The translations under genes were made by a program, and so were the position numbers. The notes below the pieces were generated by a model, which did not search any database, had not been told where the DNA came from, and saw only the letters and a list, made by a program, of their open reading frames with translations. DNA of 64,000 nucleotides, taken from positions 2,095,448 to 2,159,447 of the forward strand of contig NZ_JACCCW010000001.1 of the NCBI RefSeq assembly GCF_013410065.1, in the 5' to 3' direction. The DNA comes from Granulicella arctica (GTDB lineage: Bacteria > Acidobacteriota > Terriglobia > Terriglobales > Acidobacteriaceae). This document shows positions 1 to 9,345 of the stretch, piece by piece (position 1 is the stretch's first letter; every line of letters begins with the position of its first letter).

Positions 1-1074
1 CGTCAGCATCTCGCCTGCGGCATGGGGCTTCGCGAAGCAGGCATGGATCGTCCCCCTGCCGACCGAGAGTACCGTCGGCTGCTCAAAGTTGTCGCCACCC
101 GACGAGATGGTGAACGTCGCGCCCCGCGTGAAGATGCTGCTGTCGGTGACTGGCACATCGGCGCAGACTGGCCCCGCCGCGAAGGGGTTTGGTCCTGGCG
201 TATCCGCAAGATCGGCGGTTAGCTGGGTCATCCGCGAGATCCCATACCTGCCGGTCCAGTTTGTCGCGGTGTCTCCATCGACGCACATGTAAAAGGTGCT
301 GTTGAGCAACGTCGCGGGGCATTTCTCGATATCCGCCACGTTGCCCTGCGCGTAGATCTTTGCCGGGTTGGTGTTGATCAGCGGGCCGTTCTCCATCGAC
401 GCTTTCAGGTCATGGCCAGGGCTGGCCCTGGGAGACCCATTCAACTCCTTCGGCGCAGTCAGAATTGCTTCGCCCATCGCGTCGGTCGTCAGCGTTTGGA
501 TCACGATGCCGTAGTTGTTTCCATGGAACTGGCTGAAGACGCGGAATAACTTGTTTCCTTCATCTGTCCCTCGGCTTATGCCAGTACTGGTATTCTCCGC
601 GGCGAACAGGACATTGTCGCCATGACCATAATGGACATTGCTCATGCCGAGTGCGCCACCGTTCTGTATATCGGTATTGGAGACTGAATTCAGATCGAGG
701 ATGATGCCATTCTCAAAGCTTCCCGCGACTGTCTTCGGCTTCAGCCAGGTATCCGCGCCCATGAAGTTGCCGCCGCCATGCTGGTAATTCACGGTAATGC
801 TCATGCCGCCAATGACGTCGTTGTGCGCAAACCGCTGTGAGACCGTATTGATAAAGTTCCACGGTTGCAGCCGTGGAAAGTCCCCGTTCGTGCTCACAGG
901 GCTGATAAAGTTGCGTGCGGTGTTGAGCCCTGCGGCAACGGGCGTCTCTGCGGGAGACAGGGTCTCCGTATTCGGGACGACAGCCTGAGCGGTTGCGGCT
1001 GTCTGGGCGTGTGCGACAAAGCTACAACCGAAGAGCAAGAGAGCTCCAGCACGGATCTTCAAGGGTGTCGACAT
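1..1074 (-). CDS. Exported protein of unknown function (3' part outside window)
   Basis: An open frame of 358 codons without a stop runs from an ATG at 1074 to the left edge of the window, so the C-terminus is missing. A strong AGGAGG lies just upstream of the ATG. The first ~24 residues form a signal peptide (basic MSTPLKIR, hydrophobic core with ALLLFG, cleavage after AHAQ). The mature part is rich in Asn, Gly, Thr and Ser and contains NFMGADTW and HYGHGDN, with isolated Cys residues that could form disulfides. This composition is common in secreted beta-rich proteins. I do not recognise the family. It is divergent from ispD. Confidence 0.7.
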   Translation of the reverse strand, partial: MSTPLKIRAGALLLFGCSFVAHAQTAATAQAVVPNTETLSPAETPVAAGLNTARNFISPVSTNGDFPRLQPWNFINTVSQRFAHNDVIGGMSITVNYQHGGGNFMGADTWLKPKTVAGSFENGIILDLNSVSNTDIQNGGALGMSNVHYGHGDNVLFAAENTSTGISRGTDEGNKLFRVFSQFHGNNYGIVIQTLTTDAMGEAILTAPKELNGSPRASPGHDLKASMENGPLINTNPAKIYAQGNVADIEKCPATLLNSTFYMCVDGDTATNWTGRYGISRMTQLTADLADTPGPNPFAAGPVCADVPVTDSSIFTRGATFTISSGGDNFEQPTVLSVGRGTIHACFAKPHAAGEMLT

Positions 1075-1174
1075 GGAAACCTCCTGGGCTCGGACGTCCA
1101 AGAGCCGTTCTTCTACAGCCTACCGAAATTTCGCTGTCGCCACGCGTTCGCAGCATGCACGCATGGCCATCTTG

Positions 1175-1180
1175 TATACT
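1175..1180 (+). promoter_or_regulatory. -10-like hexamer for ispD
   Basis: TATACT ends 9 nt before the ATG at 1190. A transcript starting about 7 nt downstream would have almost no leader, and no Shine-Dalgarno sequence is visible. The hexamer supports 1190 as the start. Confidence 0.4.
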
Positions 1181-1189
1181 CCGGTGGTT

Positions 1190-1915
1190 ATGCGTGTTTT
1201 TGTAATTCTTCCGGCAGCAGGTATTGGGACGCGGATGGCTGCGAGCGGAGCCGCCAGCGGCGGTGCTCCAGCCGCGCCCAAACAGTTCCTCACCATCGGC
1301 GGCGCTCCTGTGCTCCTTCACTCGCTGCGGGCGTTTCTCGCGGTCCCACGCGTCAAGGCCATCTACATCGCTGTGCGAAAACAGGAGATCGACCGAGTTC
1401 AGGCGCATGTCGAGGAGTACGGGCTCGGAGCGAAGATCCACGTCGTCGAAGGCGGGGACAACCGTCAGCACTCTGTGAGCAACGCTCTTGCCTCGATCAT
1501 CTGCGCCAGCGACGATATCGTGCTTGTGCACGACGCTGTCCGCCCTCTGATCGACACGGCGACCATCGAACGCACCATTGATGCCATCGTCAAACACGGC
1601 GCAGCCATCGTCGGCCTTCCCGCCGTCGATACCATCAAGCAGGTCGAACGCACCGCCGATGGAGCCATTGTTACCGCAACCATTCCTCGAGAATTGATCG
1701 TGCAGGCACAAACGCCGCAAGGGGCGCGGTACGATCTATTGAAGCGGGCTTTTTCCGAGGCCGAGGCCGACGAGTTTGCCGGAACCGACGAGGCCAGCCT
1801 GCTAGAACGCGCAGGTATCGCGGTCGCGGTCGTTGCCGGTTCGGCAAGAAATTTCAAAATAACCCAGCCCGGTGACATCGAGCTGGCTGAGTTTTATCTG
1901 GCGGCTGCTAAGTGA
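1190..1915 (+). CDS. ispD: 2-C-methyl-D-erythritol 4-phosphate cytidylyltransferase (IspD)
   Basis: Third enzyme of the MEP isoprenoid pathway: it joins MEP to CTP to give CDP-methylerythritol. The 241-aa product matches the usual family length (~230-240). It opens with the nucleotide-binding signature LPAAGIGTRM, followed by PKQFL, the VHDAVRP Mg/CTP motif, QTPQG and the TDEAS segment near the C-terminus. The reading frame extends upstream to 1073, but the protein family begins at this ATG; an in-frame GTG at 1184 is an alternative. The gene overlaps or abuts ispF, the next-but-one enzyme of the same pathway, so the two are surely co-transcribed. Confidence 0.96.
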   Translation: MRVFVILPAAGIGTRMAASGAASGGAPAAPKQFLTIGGAPVLLHSLRAFLAVPRVKAIYIAVRKQEIDRVQAHVEEYGLGAKIHVVEGGDNRQHSVSNALASIICASDDIVLVHDAVRPLIDTATIERTIDAIVKHGAAIVGLPAVDTIKQVERTADGAIVTATIPRELIVQAQTPQGARYDLLKRAFSEAEADEFAGTDEASLLERAGIAVAVVAGSARNFKITQPGDIELAEFYLAAAK

Positions 1916-1917
1916 GC

Positions 1918-2541
1918 ATGAGAATTGGATACGGCTTTGACTCGCACGCCTTCAAGGCGGATGTTCCGCTGATCATCGGTGGCCTGTCCATCGAACACCC
2001 TGAGGGGCTCGCCGGACACTCCGACGGCGACGTTCTCCTTCACGCCATCACCGACGCGCTCCTTGGCGCGGTCTCGGCGGGCGACATCGGCACCTTCTTT
2101 CCTCCGAGCGATCCTCGCTGGAAGGGCGCTGCCTCCAGCGTCTTCCTCCAGACGGCGCTCGAAGAGGTGGCGACGGCGGGCTACAAGATTGTCAACATCG
2201 ACACCGTGCTGGTGATGGCGAAGCCGAAGATCGTTCCCATCGCCGGAGAGCTTCGCGAGAGCGTTGCGCGGCTGCTCGGAGTCAAGCCCGGCGAGGTTGG
2301 CATCAAGGCCAAGACCCCCGAAGGGCTGAACCAGGATCATGTCGCCGTCGCCCACGTGACCGTGCTGCTCGAAAGCCTCAACGTCCCCGAGCCGCAGAGC
2401 CTGCGCACGATCGCAGCCGAGGCGAACTCCGATGCCAACGCAGAAATTGACTTGGTGGTAAAGGGACTCGTCGGCGATTCGCGAGATGTCTCCGCGCTTG
2501 GCCGCAAGCTCCCCAGCTTCGACACCGACGACCTAACTTAA
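1918..2541 (+). CDS. ispF: 2-C-methyl-D-erythritol 2,4-cyclodiphosphate synthase (IspF)
   Basis: Forms the cyclic diphosphate of the MEP pathway. The start at 1918 gives MRIGYGFDSH, placing the zinc ligands at D8, H10 and H42, the same numbers as in the E. coli enzyme. A GTG at 1912 overlapping the ispD stop is an alternative start. The signature SDGDVLLHAITDAL is intact. Two things differ from the standard enzyme. The late KATTTE-type substrate loop reads KAKTPEGLN, and the 207-aa product is about 45 residues longer than the usual ~160, with a C-terminal extension (from about residue 163) unlike any domain I know. Confidence 0.95.
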   Translation: MRIGYGFDSHAFKADVPLIIGGLSIEHPEGLAGHSDGDVLLHAITDALLGAVSAGDIGTFFPPSDPRWKGAASSVFLQTALEEVATAGYKIVNIDTVLVMAKPKIVPIAGELRESVARLLGVKPGEVGIKAKTPEGLNQDHVAVAHVTVLLESLNVPEPQSLRTIAAEANSDANAEIDLVVKGLVGDSRDVSALGRKLPSFDTDDLT

Positions 2542-2561
2542 TTCGCAACCCTGGAGGACGT

Positions 2562-4439
2562 ATGATGCGCATCCCCGCTCTCTTACTGTGCAGCGGAGTC
2601 TGCGCGCTCTCGTTCTCTGCCTTTGCTCAGGTAGACCCGCTGCTCGCCGTGCCACACGCGCCCGTCCACTGCACCGATGTGCCGAAGGACGCGACCCCCG
2701 CCGAGGCCTCCTGCTACCAGACAACGCCCAACTACGCCGACACCATGGCCTACCTGCATAAGCTCGCAGCCAAGGCTCCGAGGCAGGTGCACATCGAGCC
2801 CTTCGGCACCACCGGCGAGGGCCGCGAGCTCGACATCGTTATCGTCTCGAAGGATGGCGTCTTCGATCCGGCTGCCCTCCACGCTGCAAAGCGCCCCATC
2901 GTGCTCGTCCAAAACTCCATTCACGCCGGCGAGATGGATGGCAAGGACGCCTGCCTCGCGCTGCTCCGCGACATGGTCGTCACGAAGACCAAGGCCGCGC
3001 TGCTCGACCGAGCCGTCTTTGTCTTCATCCCCATCTACAACGCCGACGGTCACGAGCGCCGCGGCCCCTTCAACCGCATCAATCAGCTCGGCCCCGACGA
3101 GATGGGCTGGCGCGGCAACGGCACCAACCTCAATCTCAACCGCGACTACCTCAAGGCCGACGCACCCGAGACTCGTGCCTTCATGGCGATGATCCATCAC
3201 TGGCTGCCCGACTTCTTCGTTGACGATCACGTTACCGATGGCGCGGACTATCGGTACGACGTCACCTTCACCATCGACGACGGCCCTAACCTTCCTGCCG
3301 CCACAGCGCAGTGGGTCGACAGCACCGTCACGCCATCACTCGAAAGGTATGTTGACGCGCACGGCCACCTTGCCGCGCCCACGTACATCATGCTGGTCGA
3401 CGATACCGACCCCGCGAAGGGCCTGGGCTTCAACGACGACCCGCCGCGTTTCTCCACGGGCTACATGGTGCTCGAAGGCCGTCCCGGCATGTTGGTCGAG
3501 CTGCACATGCTCAAGGACTACCGCACCCGCGTCACCGGCAACTATCAGATCCTCGCCGGCTTGATGGAGCTGGTCAACCGCGACGCCGACAAGCTTATCG
3601 CCCTCAACGCCAGCGCCGATGCGGAGGCCAAACAGCTCGGCTCGCAGCCAACAGTACCTTACCCGTTGGCCCTGGGCTGGAGCGGCCAGACCACGCCATT
3701 TACCTTCCACGGTTACAGCTACACGCGCACACTCAGCGAGATCTCAGGCGCAATGCGCGTCAACTACACGCACACCCCCGTCGACCTGACCGTACCCTTT
3801 CAGACCGGCTTCAAAGCCACCGCCGAAGCCACCCTCCCCGTTGCCTATATCATCCCCGCACAGTGGACCAAGGTGATCGATGTGCTAGCCGCCCATCAGG
3901 TCGAGATCGAACGCACCAGCGCGTCCTGGACCGGTGAGGTCGAGAGCTACCAGTGTGGCGGCATGACCTGGCAGGACCCTCCCTTCGAGGGCCGTCACCC
4001 TACCTTCAACGGCGAAGCCGCACGCAGCCCCGGCAAGTTCGGCACCTGCGAGCTGGTGCATCGCCCGATGACCTACCCCGCTGGCTCTGCCGTCGTGCGC
4101 CTCAACCAACGCCTGTCGAAGGTCGTCGCCGAGTGGCTCGAGCCCGCCGCGCCCGATTCTGCATTGCAGTGGGGCTTCTTCGACCCCATCTTCGAGCAGA
4201 AGGAGTACGGCGAAGCCTACGTCGTCGAACGCCTCGCCCGCGAGATGATGGCGAAGGATCCCGCGCTCAAGGCCGAGTTCGAGAAGAAGATCGCCACCGA
4301 TCCAGCCTTCGCAGCGAACCCCGGTGCCCGCCTCGACTTCTTCTACAACCACTCGCCATGGTTCGCCGCAAACCGCGTCGGCGAGTACCCCGTGGGTCGC
4401 CTGAAGAGCATCGAAGGCTTGCCCCTGGCGACCCGCTAA
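2562..4439 (+). CDS. Secreted M14-family zinc carboxypeptidase-like protein
   Basis: A 625-aa protein with a signal peptide (MMRIPALLLCSGVCALSFSAFAQ, cleaved near residue 23). The zinc ligands of an M14 peptidase are visible: H121 and E124 in NSIHAGEMDG and H223 in VDDHVTDG. A candidate catalytic Glu is in MLVELH near residue 313, and NLNRDY (~191-196) is the conserved substrate-binding Asn-Arg segment. It is twice the length of a classical carboxypeptidase, with a long C-terminal region. GGAGG lies 7 nt before the ATG. Its stop is 2 bp from the stop of the converging M24 peptidase gene. Substrate unknown. Confidence 0.88.
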   Translation: MMRIPALLLCSGVCALSFSAFAQVDPLLAVPHAPVHCTDVPKDATPAEASCYQTTPNYADTMAYLHKLAAKAPRQVHIEPFGTTGEGRELDIVIVSKDGVFDPAALHAAKRPIVLVQNSIHAGEMDGKDACLALLRDMVVTKTKAALLDRAVFVFIPIYNADGHERRGPFNRINQLGPDEMGWRGNGTNLNLNRDYLKADAPETRAFMAMIHHWLPDFFVDDHVTDGADYRYDVTFTIDDGPNLPAATAQWVDSTVTPSLERYVDAHGHLAAPTYIMLVDDTDPAKGLGFNDDPPRFSTGYMVLEGRPGMLVELHMLKDYRTRVTGNYQILAGLMELVNRDADKLIALNASADAEAKQLGSQPTVPYPLALGWSGQTTPFTFHGYSYTRTLSEISGAMRVNYTHTPVDLTVPFQTGFKATAEATLPVAYIIPAQWTKVIDVLAAHQVEIERTSASWTGEVESYQCGGMTWQDPPFEGRHPTFNGEAARSPGKFGTCELVHRPMTYPAGSAVVRLNQRLSKVVAEWLEPAAPDSALQWGFFDPIFEQKEYGEAYVVERLAREMMAKDPALKAEFEKKIATDPAFAANPGARLDFFYNHSPWFAANRVGEYPVGRLKSIEGLPLATR

Positions 4440-4441
4440 CG

Positions 4442-5749
4442 CTACGCGTTGCCGAAGGGATCTTCGAGCGACGGGCTCTGCGGCGTGAACATCTGCCCGC
4501 CATCCGGCGTCACCACCCAGTCGTCCTCGAGCCGTACGCCGAACTCGCCCTTGATATAAATTCCCGGCTCGTCCGAGAACGTCATGCCCGCCGCGAGCTG
4601 CTGCGTGTTGCCGCGGACAAGGTATGGCCACTCGTGCATGTCCATTCCGATCCCGTGGCCCACGCGATGCGTAAAGTGCGCGTAATCTGGGCCGAAACCA
4701 GCCGCCGTAACAACGCTACGCGCCGCTGCATCGACGGCCTGGCACTCCACGCCGGGCCGAGCCGCCGCTACAGCCGCGGCCTGTGCCTTATGCACAATCT
4801 CGAAGACGCGCTTCTGTTTGTCTGTCGGCTTACCCAGCACAAACGACCGCGACATATCCGACTGGTACCCCTCGACGAAGCAGCCATCGTCGATCAAAAT
4901 CATCTCGTTCTCGCGGATCACCTGCGGCTGCAACGATCCATGCGGCAGCGCCGAGTACACGCCCACCTGGCAGCTCGCCTCGCCCTGCACGCCACACCGC
5001 GCATACGCCGCGTCGATCAGCTCCGAAAACTGCCGGTTCGTCATCCCCGGATGTGCCGACCCATAGGCCGCTTTGTACACCGACAGCGTAATGCTGTTCG
5101 CAAGCCGCATCAGCGCCAGCTCTGCGGGCGTCTTCACACTGCGACACCCCGACACCACCGGGATTGCGCTGACCACCTTCAACGCCGGACACGCCTGCGC
5201 GATACGCTCGGCAAATACGAACTGCACCCGCTCCTCTATCCCCAGCGTGCCGGTCGTCACGCCTGCCTCGCGCAACGCCTTCGCGACCAGCGCATACGGA
5301 TCGTCGTCCTCATTCCACGTATAGATCTTCGTCGCCGCGCCATCCGGCACCGAGTCCAACCGCTCGCGCACGCGGTCCTCTTCAAACACCGGGCACACGA
5401 TAAACGGCGCTCCCGTCGCAGGCAGCAGGAACGCAAACAGCCGCTCCGACTGGCCCCAGCGGATGCCGGTGAAGTAAACCAGCGACGTCCCACCCGTGAT
5501 GCAGATCGCGCCCATCGCCTCGCGCTTCATCAGTGCGCGTGCCCGTTCAAAACGCTGCTCGCGCTCCGCGAGCGTGATCGGCACCGCCTCGCCGATGCGA
5601 CTCTTCAGGGCCGCAATCGCCGGTGGCAACGGGGCTGTTGGTGCAGCGTCATGCCGCTGCGCCTCGAGCGAGACGGCCGGTGCGGCAGCAAGAGCGGCAG
5701 ACGAGAGCAGAAACCGGCGACGATTGAGCAGGGAAGTGGTCTGGGTCAT
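4442..5749 (-). CDS. M24-family Xaa-Pro aminopeptidase-like protein, Tat signal
   Basis: A 435-aa metallopeptidase of the pita-bread fold. The N-terminus carries a twin-arginine signal (NRRRFLLSS, residues ~9-17, then an Ala-rich core), so it is probably exported folded through the TatA/TatC system encoded at 24.6-25.9 kb. The metal ligands are present: two Asp in LIDDGCFVEGYQSDMS, His in GHGIGMDMHEW, Glu in SDEPGIY and Glu in VRLEDDW. The N-terminal ~200 residues match the creatinase-like domain of prolidases. It probably removes N-terminal residues preceding proline in the periplasm. Divergent from fbp; TACAAT lies 13 nt before the ATG. Confidence 0.92.
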   Translation of the reverse strand: MTQTTSLLNRRRFLLSSAALAAAPAVSLEAQRHDAAPTAPLPPAIAALKSRIGEAVPITLAEREQRFERARALMKREAMGAICITGGTSLVYFTGIRWGQSERLFAFLLPATGAPFIVCPVFEEDRVRERLDSVPDGAATKIYTWNEDDDPYALVAKALREAGVTTGTLGIEERVQFVFAERIAQACPALKVVSAIPVVSGCRSVKTPAELALMRLANSITLSVYKAAYGSAHPGMTNRQFSELIDAAYARCGVQGEASCQVGVYSALPHGSLQPQVIRENEMILIDDGCFVEGYQSDMSRSFVLGKPTDKQKRVFEIVHKAQAAAVAAARPGVECQAVDAAARSVVTAAGFGPDYAHFTHRVGHGIGMDMHEWPYLVRGNTQQLAAGMTFSDEPGIYIKGEFGVRLEDDWVVTPDGGQMFTPQSPSLEDPFGNA

Positions 5750-5846
5750 AAGGGTTGCCGCAATTGTAGCGTCCGGATTGGCCCTGTCCGGAATGCGATG
5801 CTAGAGTTTTTTATCGGTTGAATTTATTCCGAGAGATGAGGATTGC

Positions 5847-6821
5847 ATGGTCGTCACCGTACAGCAGCACATTCAGCAACAACAGGCGGACATCACCGCC
5901 GCCAGCGGAACCTTCAGCCTGCTGCTCGGCGGCATCACGCTCGCAACCAAGATCATCGAGGCCAAGATCCGCACCGCCGGCCTCTCCGACGTGCTCGGCG
6001 CCTTCGGCCAGACGAACGTGCAGGGAGAGGCCCAGCAGAAGCTCGACGTCTTCGCCAACAATGCCCTGCTGCACTGCCTCGGCGCACGCGACATGGTCGC
6101 CGCACTCGTCAGCGAAGAGGACGAGGAGCCCGTCACCTTCGACCGCAGCCCCGACAAGGGAAAGTACATCGTCGTCTTCGATCCCCTCGACGGCTCTTCC
6201 AATATCGATGTGAACGTCAACGTCGGCACCATCTTCAGCATCCTCAAGCGCCAGCCGGAGGGCGACCTCCAGGCGTCGGTCCTGCAACCGGGGTACAAGC
6301 AGGTCGCCGCAGGCTACGTCGTCTACGGCCCGTCTACCGTGCTCGTCTACACCACCGGCAACGGTGTGCACAGCTTCACGCTCGACCCCACCATCGGAGC
6401 CTTCGTGCTCACCGCTGAAAAGATGCAGATGCCGAAGCACGGCCCCTACTACAGCACCAACGAAGCGAACGCAGAGGAGTGGCCCGCAGGCTACCGCACC
6501 TACATCGACACGTTGCGCAGCGGGACGGCAGGCACCTACAGCTCGCGCTACATCGGCTCGCTCGTGGCCGACTTCCACCGCACCCTGCTCAAGGGCGGCG
6601 TCTTCCTCTACCCTCCCACAAAAAAGCAGCCAAAAGGCAAGCTGCGCCTGCTCTACGAGGCCAACCCACTGGCCTTTATCGCGGAACAGGCAGGCGGCAT
6701 GGCCTCGAACGGCACCGGCCGCGTCCTCGACATCCAACCCGAGGCCATTCATCAGCGCACACCATTCATGATCGGCAGCGAGCGGGAGATGACCCTTCTC
6801 GCCGAGGTGCTAGCGCGGTGA
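5847..6821 (+). CDS. fbp: Fructose-1,6-bisphosphatase class I
   Basis: Gluconeogenic phosphatase, 324 aa, as expected for class I. Metal and phosphate-binding segments FDPLDGSSNID (residues ~111-121) and the active-site block GKLRLLYEANP with the catalytic lysine are intact. EEDEEP earlier in the chain supplies the conserved acidic metal ligands. A GAGG lies 8-9 nt before the ATG. The start of a small gene overlaps its stop codon. Confidence 0.96.
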   Translation: MVVTVQQHIQQQQADITAASGTFSLLLGGITLATKIIEAKIRTAGLSDVLGAFGQTNVQGEAQQKLDVFANNALLHCLGARDMVAALVSEEDEEPVTFDRSPDKGKYIVVFDPLDGSSNIDVNVNVGTIFSILKRQPEGDLQASVLQPGYKQVAAGYVVYGPSTVLVYTTGNGVHSFTLDPTIGAFVLTAEKMQMPKHGPYYSTNEANAEEWPAGYRTYIDTLRSGTAGTYSSRYIGSLVADFHRTLLKGGVFLYPPTKKQPKGKLRLLYEANPLAFIAEQAGGMASNGTGRVLDIQPEAIHQRTPFMIGSEREMTLLAEVLAR

Positions 6822-7093
6822 CCGTGTTCGAAGCAGAGGTGATCGACATCCGCGAGAGGTCGCGCAACGGCCGCCATCAACGCTGGCAGATGTTGCTCGA
6901 CCGAACCGCCTTCTCTCCGATCGCGACCAGCGGCACACTCGAAGCCGTCTCTCCCAGCGGCGCACGGCTACAGGTTCCGGTCCTCGGCATCGTCGTCGAA
7001 GGCGAGGAGATATGGCATCTGGTGGACAAACCACTAGCCGCCGGAACCCCCGTAACGGGCAGTGTCAACGACTCCGACGCGATAGCCGGTTGA
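6818..7093 (+). CDS. Small conserved-looking hypothetical protein
   Basis: A 91-aa frame starting at a GTG that overlaps the fbp stop (GTGA), the same coupling used elsewhere in this window. The product is a compact, charged, beta-rich sequence without a signal peptide or membrane segment ([20 protein letters not shown] onward). I do not recognise the family. Its position and codon pattern suggest translation with fbp, but that is inference. Confidence 0.55.
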   Translation: MTVFEAEVIDIRERSRNGRHQRWQMLLDRTAFSPIATSGTLEAVSPSGARLQVPVLGIVVEGEEIWHLVDKPLAAGTPVTGSVNDSDAIAG

Positions 7094-7178
7094 GCAGCGT
7101 CTTCTCTGCTGCTACACTCAAGGAGTTGTTTCCTCGGCGTTTGGCCTGCGGGAGCTTTCCGCGGCAAGCGCAGGTTGA

Positions 7179-7254
7179 GGGGCTGTAGCTCAGTTGGGAG
7201 AGCGCCTCGTTCGCAACGAGGAGGTCAGCGGTTCGATCCCGCTCAGCTCCACCA
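7179..7254 (+). tRNA. tRNA-Ala (anticodon CGC)
   Basis: 76 nt with CCA encoded. The anticodon stem CCTCG/CGAGG encloses loop TTCGCAA, anticodon CGC, reading GCG. The acceptor stem GGGGCTG/CAGCTCC contains the G3:U70 wobble pair that identifies alanine tRNAs. T arm GGTTCGATC is normal. Confidence 0.96.
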
Positions 7255-7279
7255 AAGCAAGGTCGCCGCCAATATGCGG

Positions 7280-7354
7280 GCGGGAGTAGTTCAGTGGCAG
7301 AACGTCAGCTTCCCAAGCTGAATGTCGCCGGTTCGATCCCGGTCTCCCGCTCCA
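7280..7354 (+). tRNA. tRNA-Gly (anticodon CCC)
   Basis: 75 nt with CCA encoded. Acceptor GCGGGAG/CTCCCGC, anticodon stem TCAGC/GCTGA, loop TTCCCAA giving anticodon CCC for GGG. It follows tRNA-Ala by 25 nt, so both probably come from one transcript. Confidence 0.95.
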
Positions 7355-7411
7355 AAGATCAAGTTCTCCGGCTATATTTGACCCCGCTTTGATTCCAGAT
7401 TTTAGGCATGA

Positions 7412-7437
7412 AAAAGGCTCCCAACCGGGAGCCTTTT
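7412..7437. terminator. Bidirectional intrinsic terminator
   Basis: AAAAGGCTCCC, loop AACC, GGGAGCCTTTT. The A-run on one side and T-run on the other suit both the tRNA transcript (+) and the S41 protease gene (-), which ends 18 nt away. Confidence 0.9.
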
Positions 7438-7454
7438 CACATTCCGATGCAGCC

Positions 7455-9062
7455 TTAGTGAGACAGGCTGGCCGTCTTCACATTGTTGTTTTTAGTATGG
7501 TCGGCAAGCGCCTGCGCTTCGGGGACGAAGGTCACAGCTTTGCTGATCTCCGGATCCCAGTCGGCGCGGATCTTCAGCCCTTCCAGTTGACCGAACTGCG
7601 ACGTGAACAGCTCGCTCTTGATGCTCATCTTCACCCAGTCCTGAACGCCGCTGATATCCGCATCCGTGTAGTCGATGCTCTTCGACTTCAGGAAGTCCTT
7701 GAACTGCGCCAGTACCGCATCGTCTACCTGAAAGTCCTTCGCCACGGTATGGCTGGCGAGGTAGTGCTTGCTGAAGTTGAAGAACGCGTAGTGCTGGAGC
7801 AGGCTGTCCTCAAACTGGTTGGGCTTCGGTGTATCGATTGTCTCGTCCGGCGTAATGCCGCCGCCGCCATAGACCGTGCGGCCGGAGTCGGTCAGCTTCA
7901 CCTCACGGTTCGCGCCCTTCTCCACGCCATCGCGCAGGTAGTAGTAGTCGTACAGCGAGATATTGCTGTAGTTTCGCTGGATCAGCCGTCCCGACGGTGT
8001 GTAATAGTGATAGGTCGTCAATGCCAGGCCGGTATTTTCGGAGACCTGAAAGACCGTCTGCACCAGTCCCTTCCCGAAGGTCGTCTCGCCGACGATCAGC
8101 GCCCGATCATGATCCTGCAACGCGCCCGACACAATCTCTGCCGCCGATGCCGTATTGCGGTTCACCAGCACAACAATCGGGTACTTTGGACCCTCTTCCC
8201 CATGTGTCGCACGATAGACCTGGTCCGGGAACGCCCGGCCCTTCTGCGACACGACGATCTGCCCCTTCTGGAGGAACTTGTCCGACATGTTCACGGCTTC
8301 GTTCAGCAGGCCGCCCGGATTCCCGCGCAGGTCGATGACCAATCCCTTGATATCGCCGAACTTGTCGAGCGCATCCCCCACCTCACGGCTGGTCGTCTCC
8401 ATAAAGCTCGTGACGTGGATATAGCCAATGCCCGGCCGAACTAAGAATGCGAGATCGACCGAATTCCGTGGAATCTCGTCGCGGATCAGATCGAACACCA
8501 GCGGCTTGGACGAGCCTTCACGGTCCATCGCCACGGCTACATGCGTTCCCTTGGGTCCCTTCAGCAGCGTTGCGACCGCCGCCGAGTCCATACCCTCCGT
8601 CGCCTTACCGTCGACCGACACGATAATATCGCCCGGCCGGATGCCCGCCTTGTACGACGGCGTCCCCTCAAACGGAGTCAGCACCACGATCTTCATCACG
8701 CTGCCGATCAGTTGCGGCTGGATCGACATTCCCACACCGTAATATTTGCCGTGCTGGTCCTCCCGCATCTGCGCGTAAGACTTCGGATCGTAGAAGTTCG
8801 AGTGCGGGTCGAGCACATGCAGCATTCCCGGAATCGCCCCGTCGTAGATTGCCTTGTCCGTCTTGTCACCCGTCAGCGGTTCGGCATAGTTCTGCTCGAC
8901 GACCGAATAGACGTTGGTGAACGAGTGCAGCGAGTCGCGCAGCGTCGATTCGTCCGAGGCGGACTGAGCAGCGACCTTCTGATTGATGACGGAGCCGAGG
9001 ATGGCGCATGTCGTGAGAAACAGCGTGGCGGAAAAGAGTGCGCGGCGGGTACGTGGAGCCAT
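7455..9062 (-). CDS. S41-family C-terminal processing protease (CtpA/Prc type)
   Basis: A 535-aa exported serine protease. The start at 9062 gives MAPRTRRALFSATLFLTTC, a signal anchor or signal peptide; the frame stays open to 9164 but those extra residues look non-coding. A PDZ domain lies around residues 105-190 (YKAGIRPGDIIVSVDGK). The catalytic domain follows, with the Ser of NTASAAEIVSGAL and the Lys of TTFGKGLVQ forming the Ser-Lys dyad. The C-terminal ~130 residues are an additional helical region. It probably degrades or trims envelope proteins in the periplasm. Divergent from the SurA-like gene, so a quality-control pair is plausible. Confidence 0.93.
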   Translation of the reverse strand: MAPRTRRALFSATLFLTTCAILGSVINQKVAAQSASDESTLRDSLHSFTNVYSVVEQNYAEPLTGDKTDKAIYDGAIPGMLHVLDPHSNFYDPKSYAQMREDQHGKYYGVGMSIQPQLIGSVMKIVVLTPFEGTPSYKAGIRPGDIIVSVDGKATEGMDSAAVATLLKGPKGTHVAVAMDREGSSKPLVFDLIRDEIPRNSVDLAFLVRPGIGYIHVTSFMETTSREVGDALDKFGDIKGLVIDLRGNPGGLLNEAVNMSDKFLQKGQIVVSQKGRAFPDQVYRATHGEEGPKYPIVVLVNRNTASAAEIVSGALQDHDRALIVGETTFGKGLVQTVFQVSENTGLALTTYHYYTPSGRLIQRNYSNISLYDYYYLRDGVEKGANREVKLTDSGRTVYGGGGITPDETIDTPKPNQFEDSLLQHYAFFNFSKHYLASHTVAKDFQVDDAVLAQFKDFLKSKSIDYTDADISGVQDWVKMSIKSELFTSQFGQLEGLKIRADWDPEISKAVTFVPEAQALADHTKNNNVKTASLSH

Positions 9063-9345
9063 CGGCAAAGGAACCTCGGAAGAAAAGCAGCGCGAGAAAA
9101 TGCGTCCTGCGTTGGACGGAGTATACACCGTGAGGTGAGCATCGAGGGCCGTTTCACGCCGCATCCGGCAGGCTGCCAGTCCTCATTCGGCACTCTCTCC
9201 ACCTCGAATTAGCCTGTTGCCCGGTATGGCAGTTAGAATTGCGTATCGGATGTCGGCGGAATGTGGAACGAGTCCAAAGCGCAGGGAATGGCCGGTGGCT
9301 GGGAACTTCCACCGTGGATGTAGATTGAGTTACGAACGAGTGACG

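Noticed and set aside
3953-5821. 622-codon open frame on the plus strand across the M14 and M24 genes
   Set aside because: Arg/His-rich product, overlaps two clear genes, no start signal.
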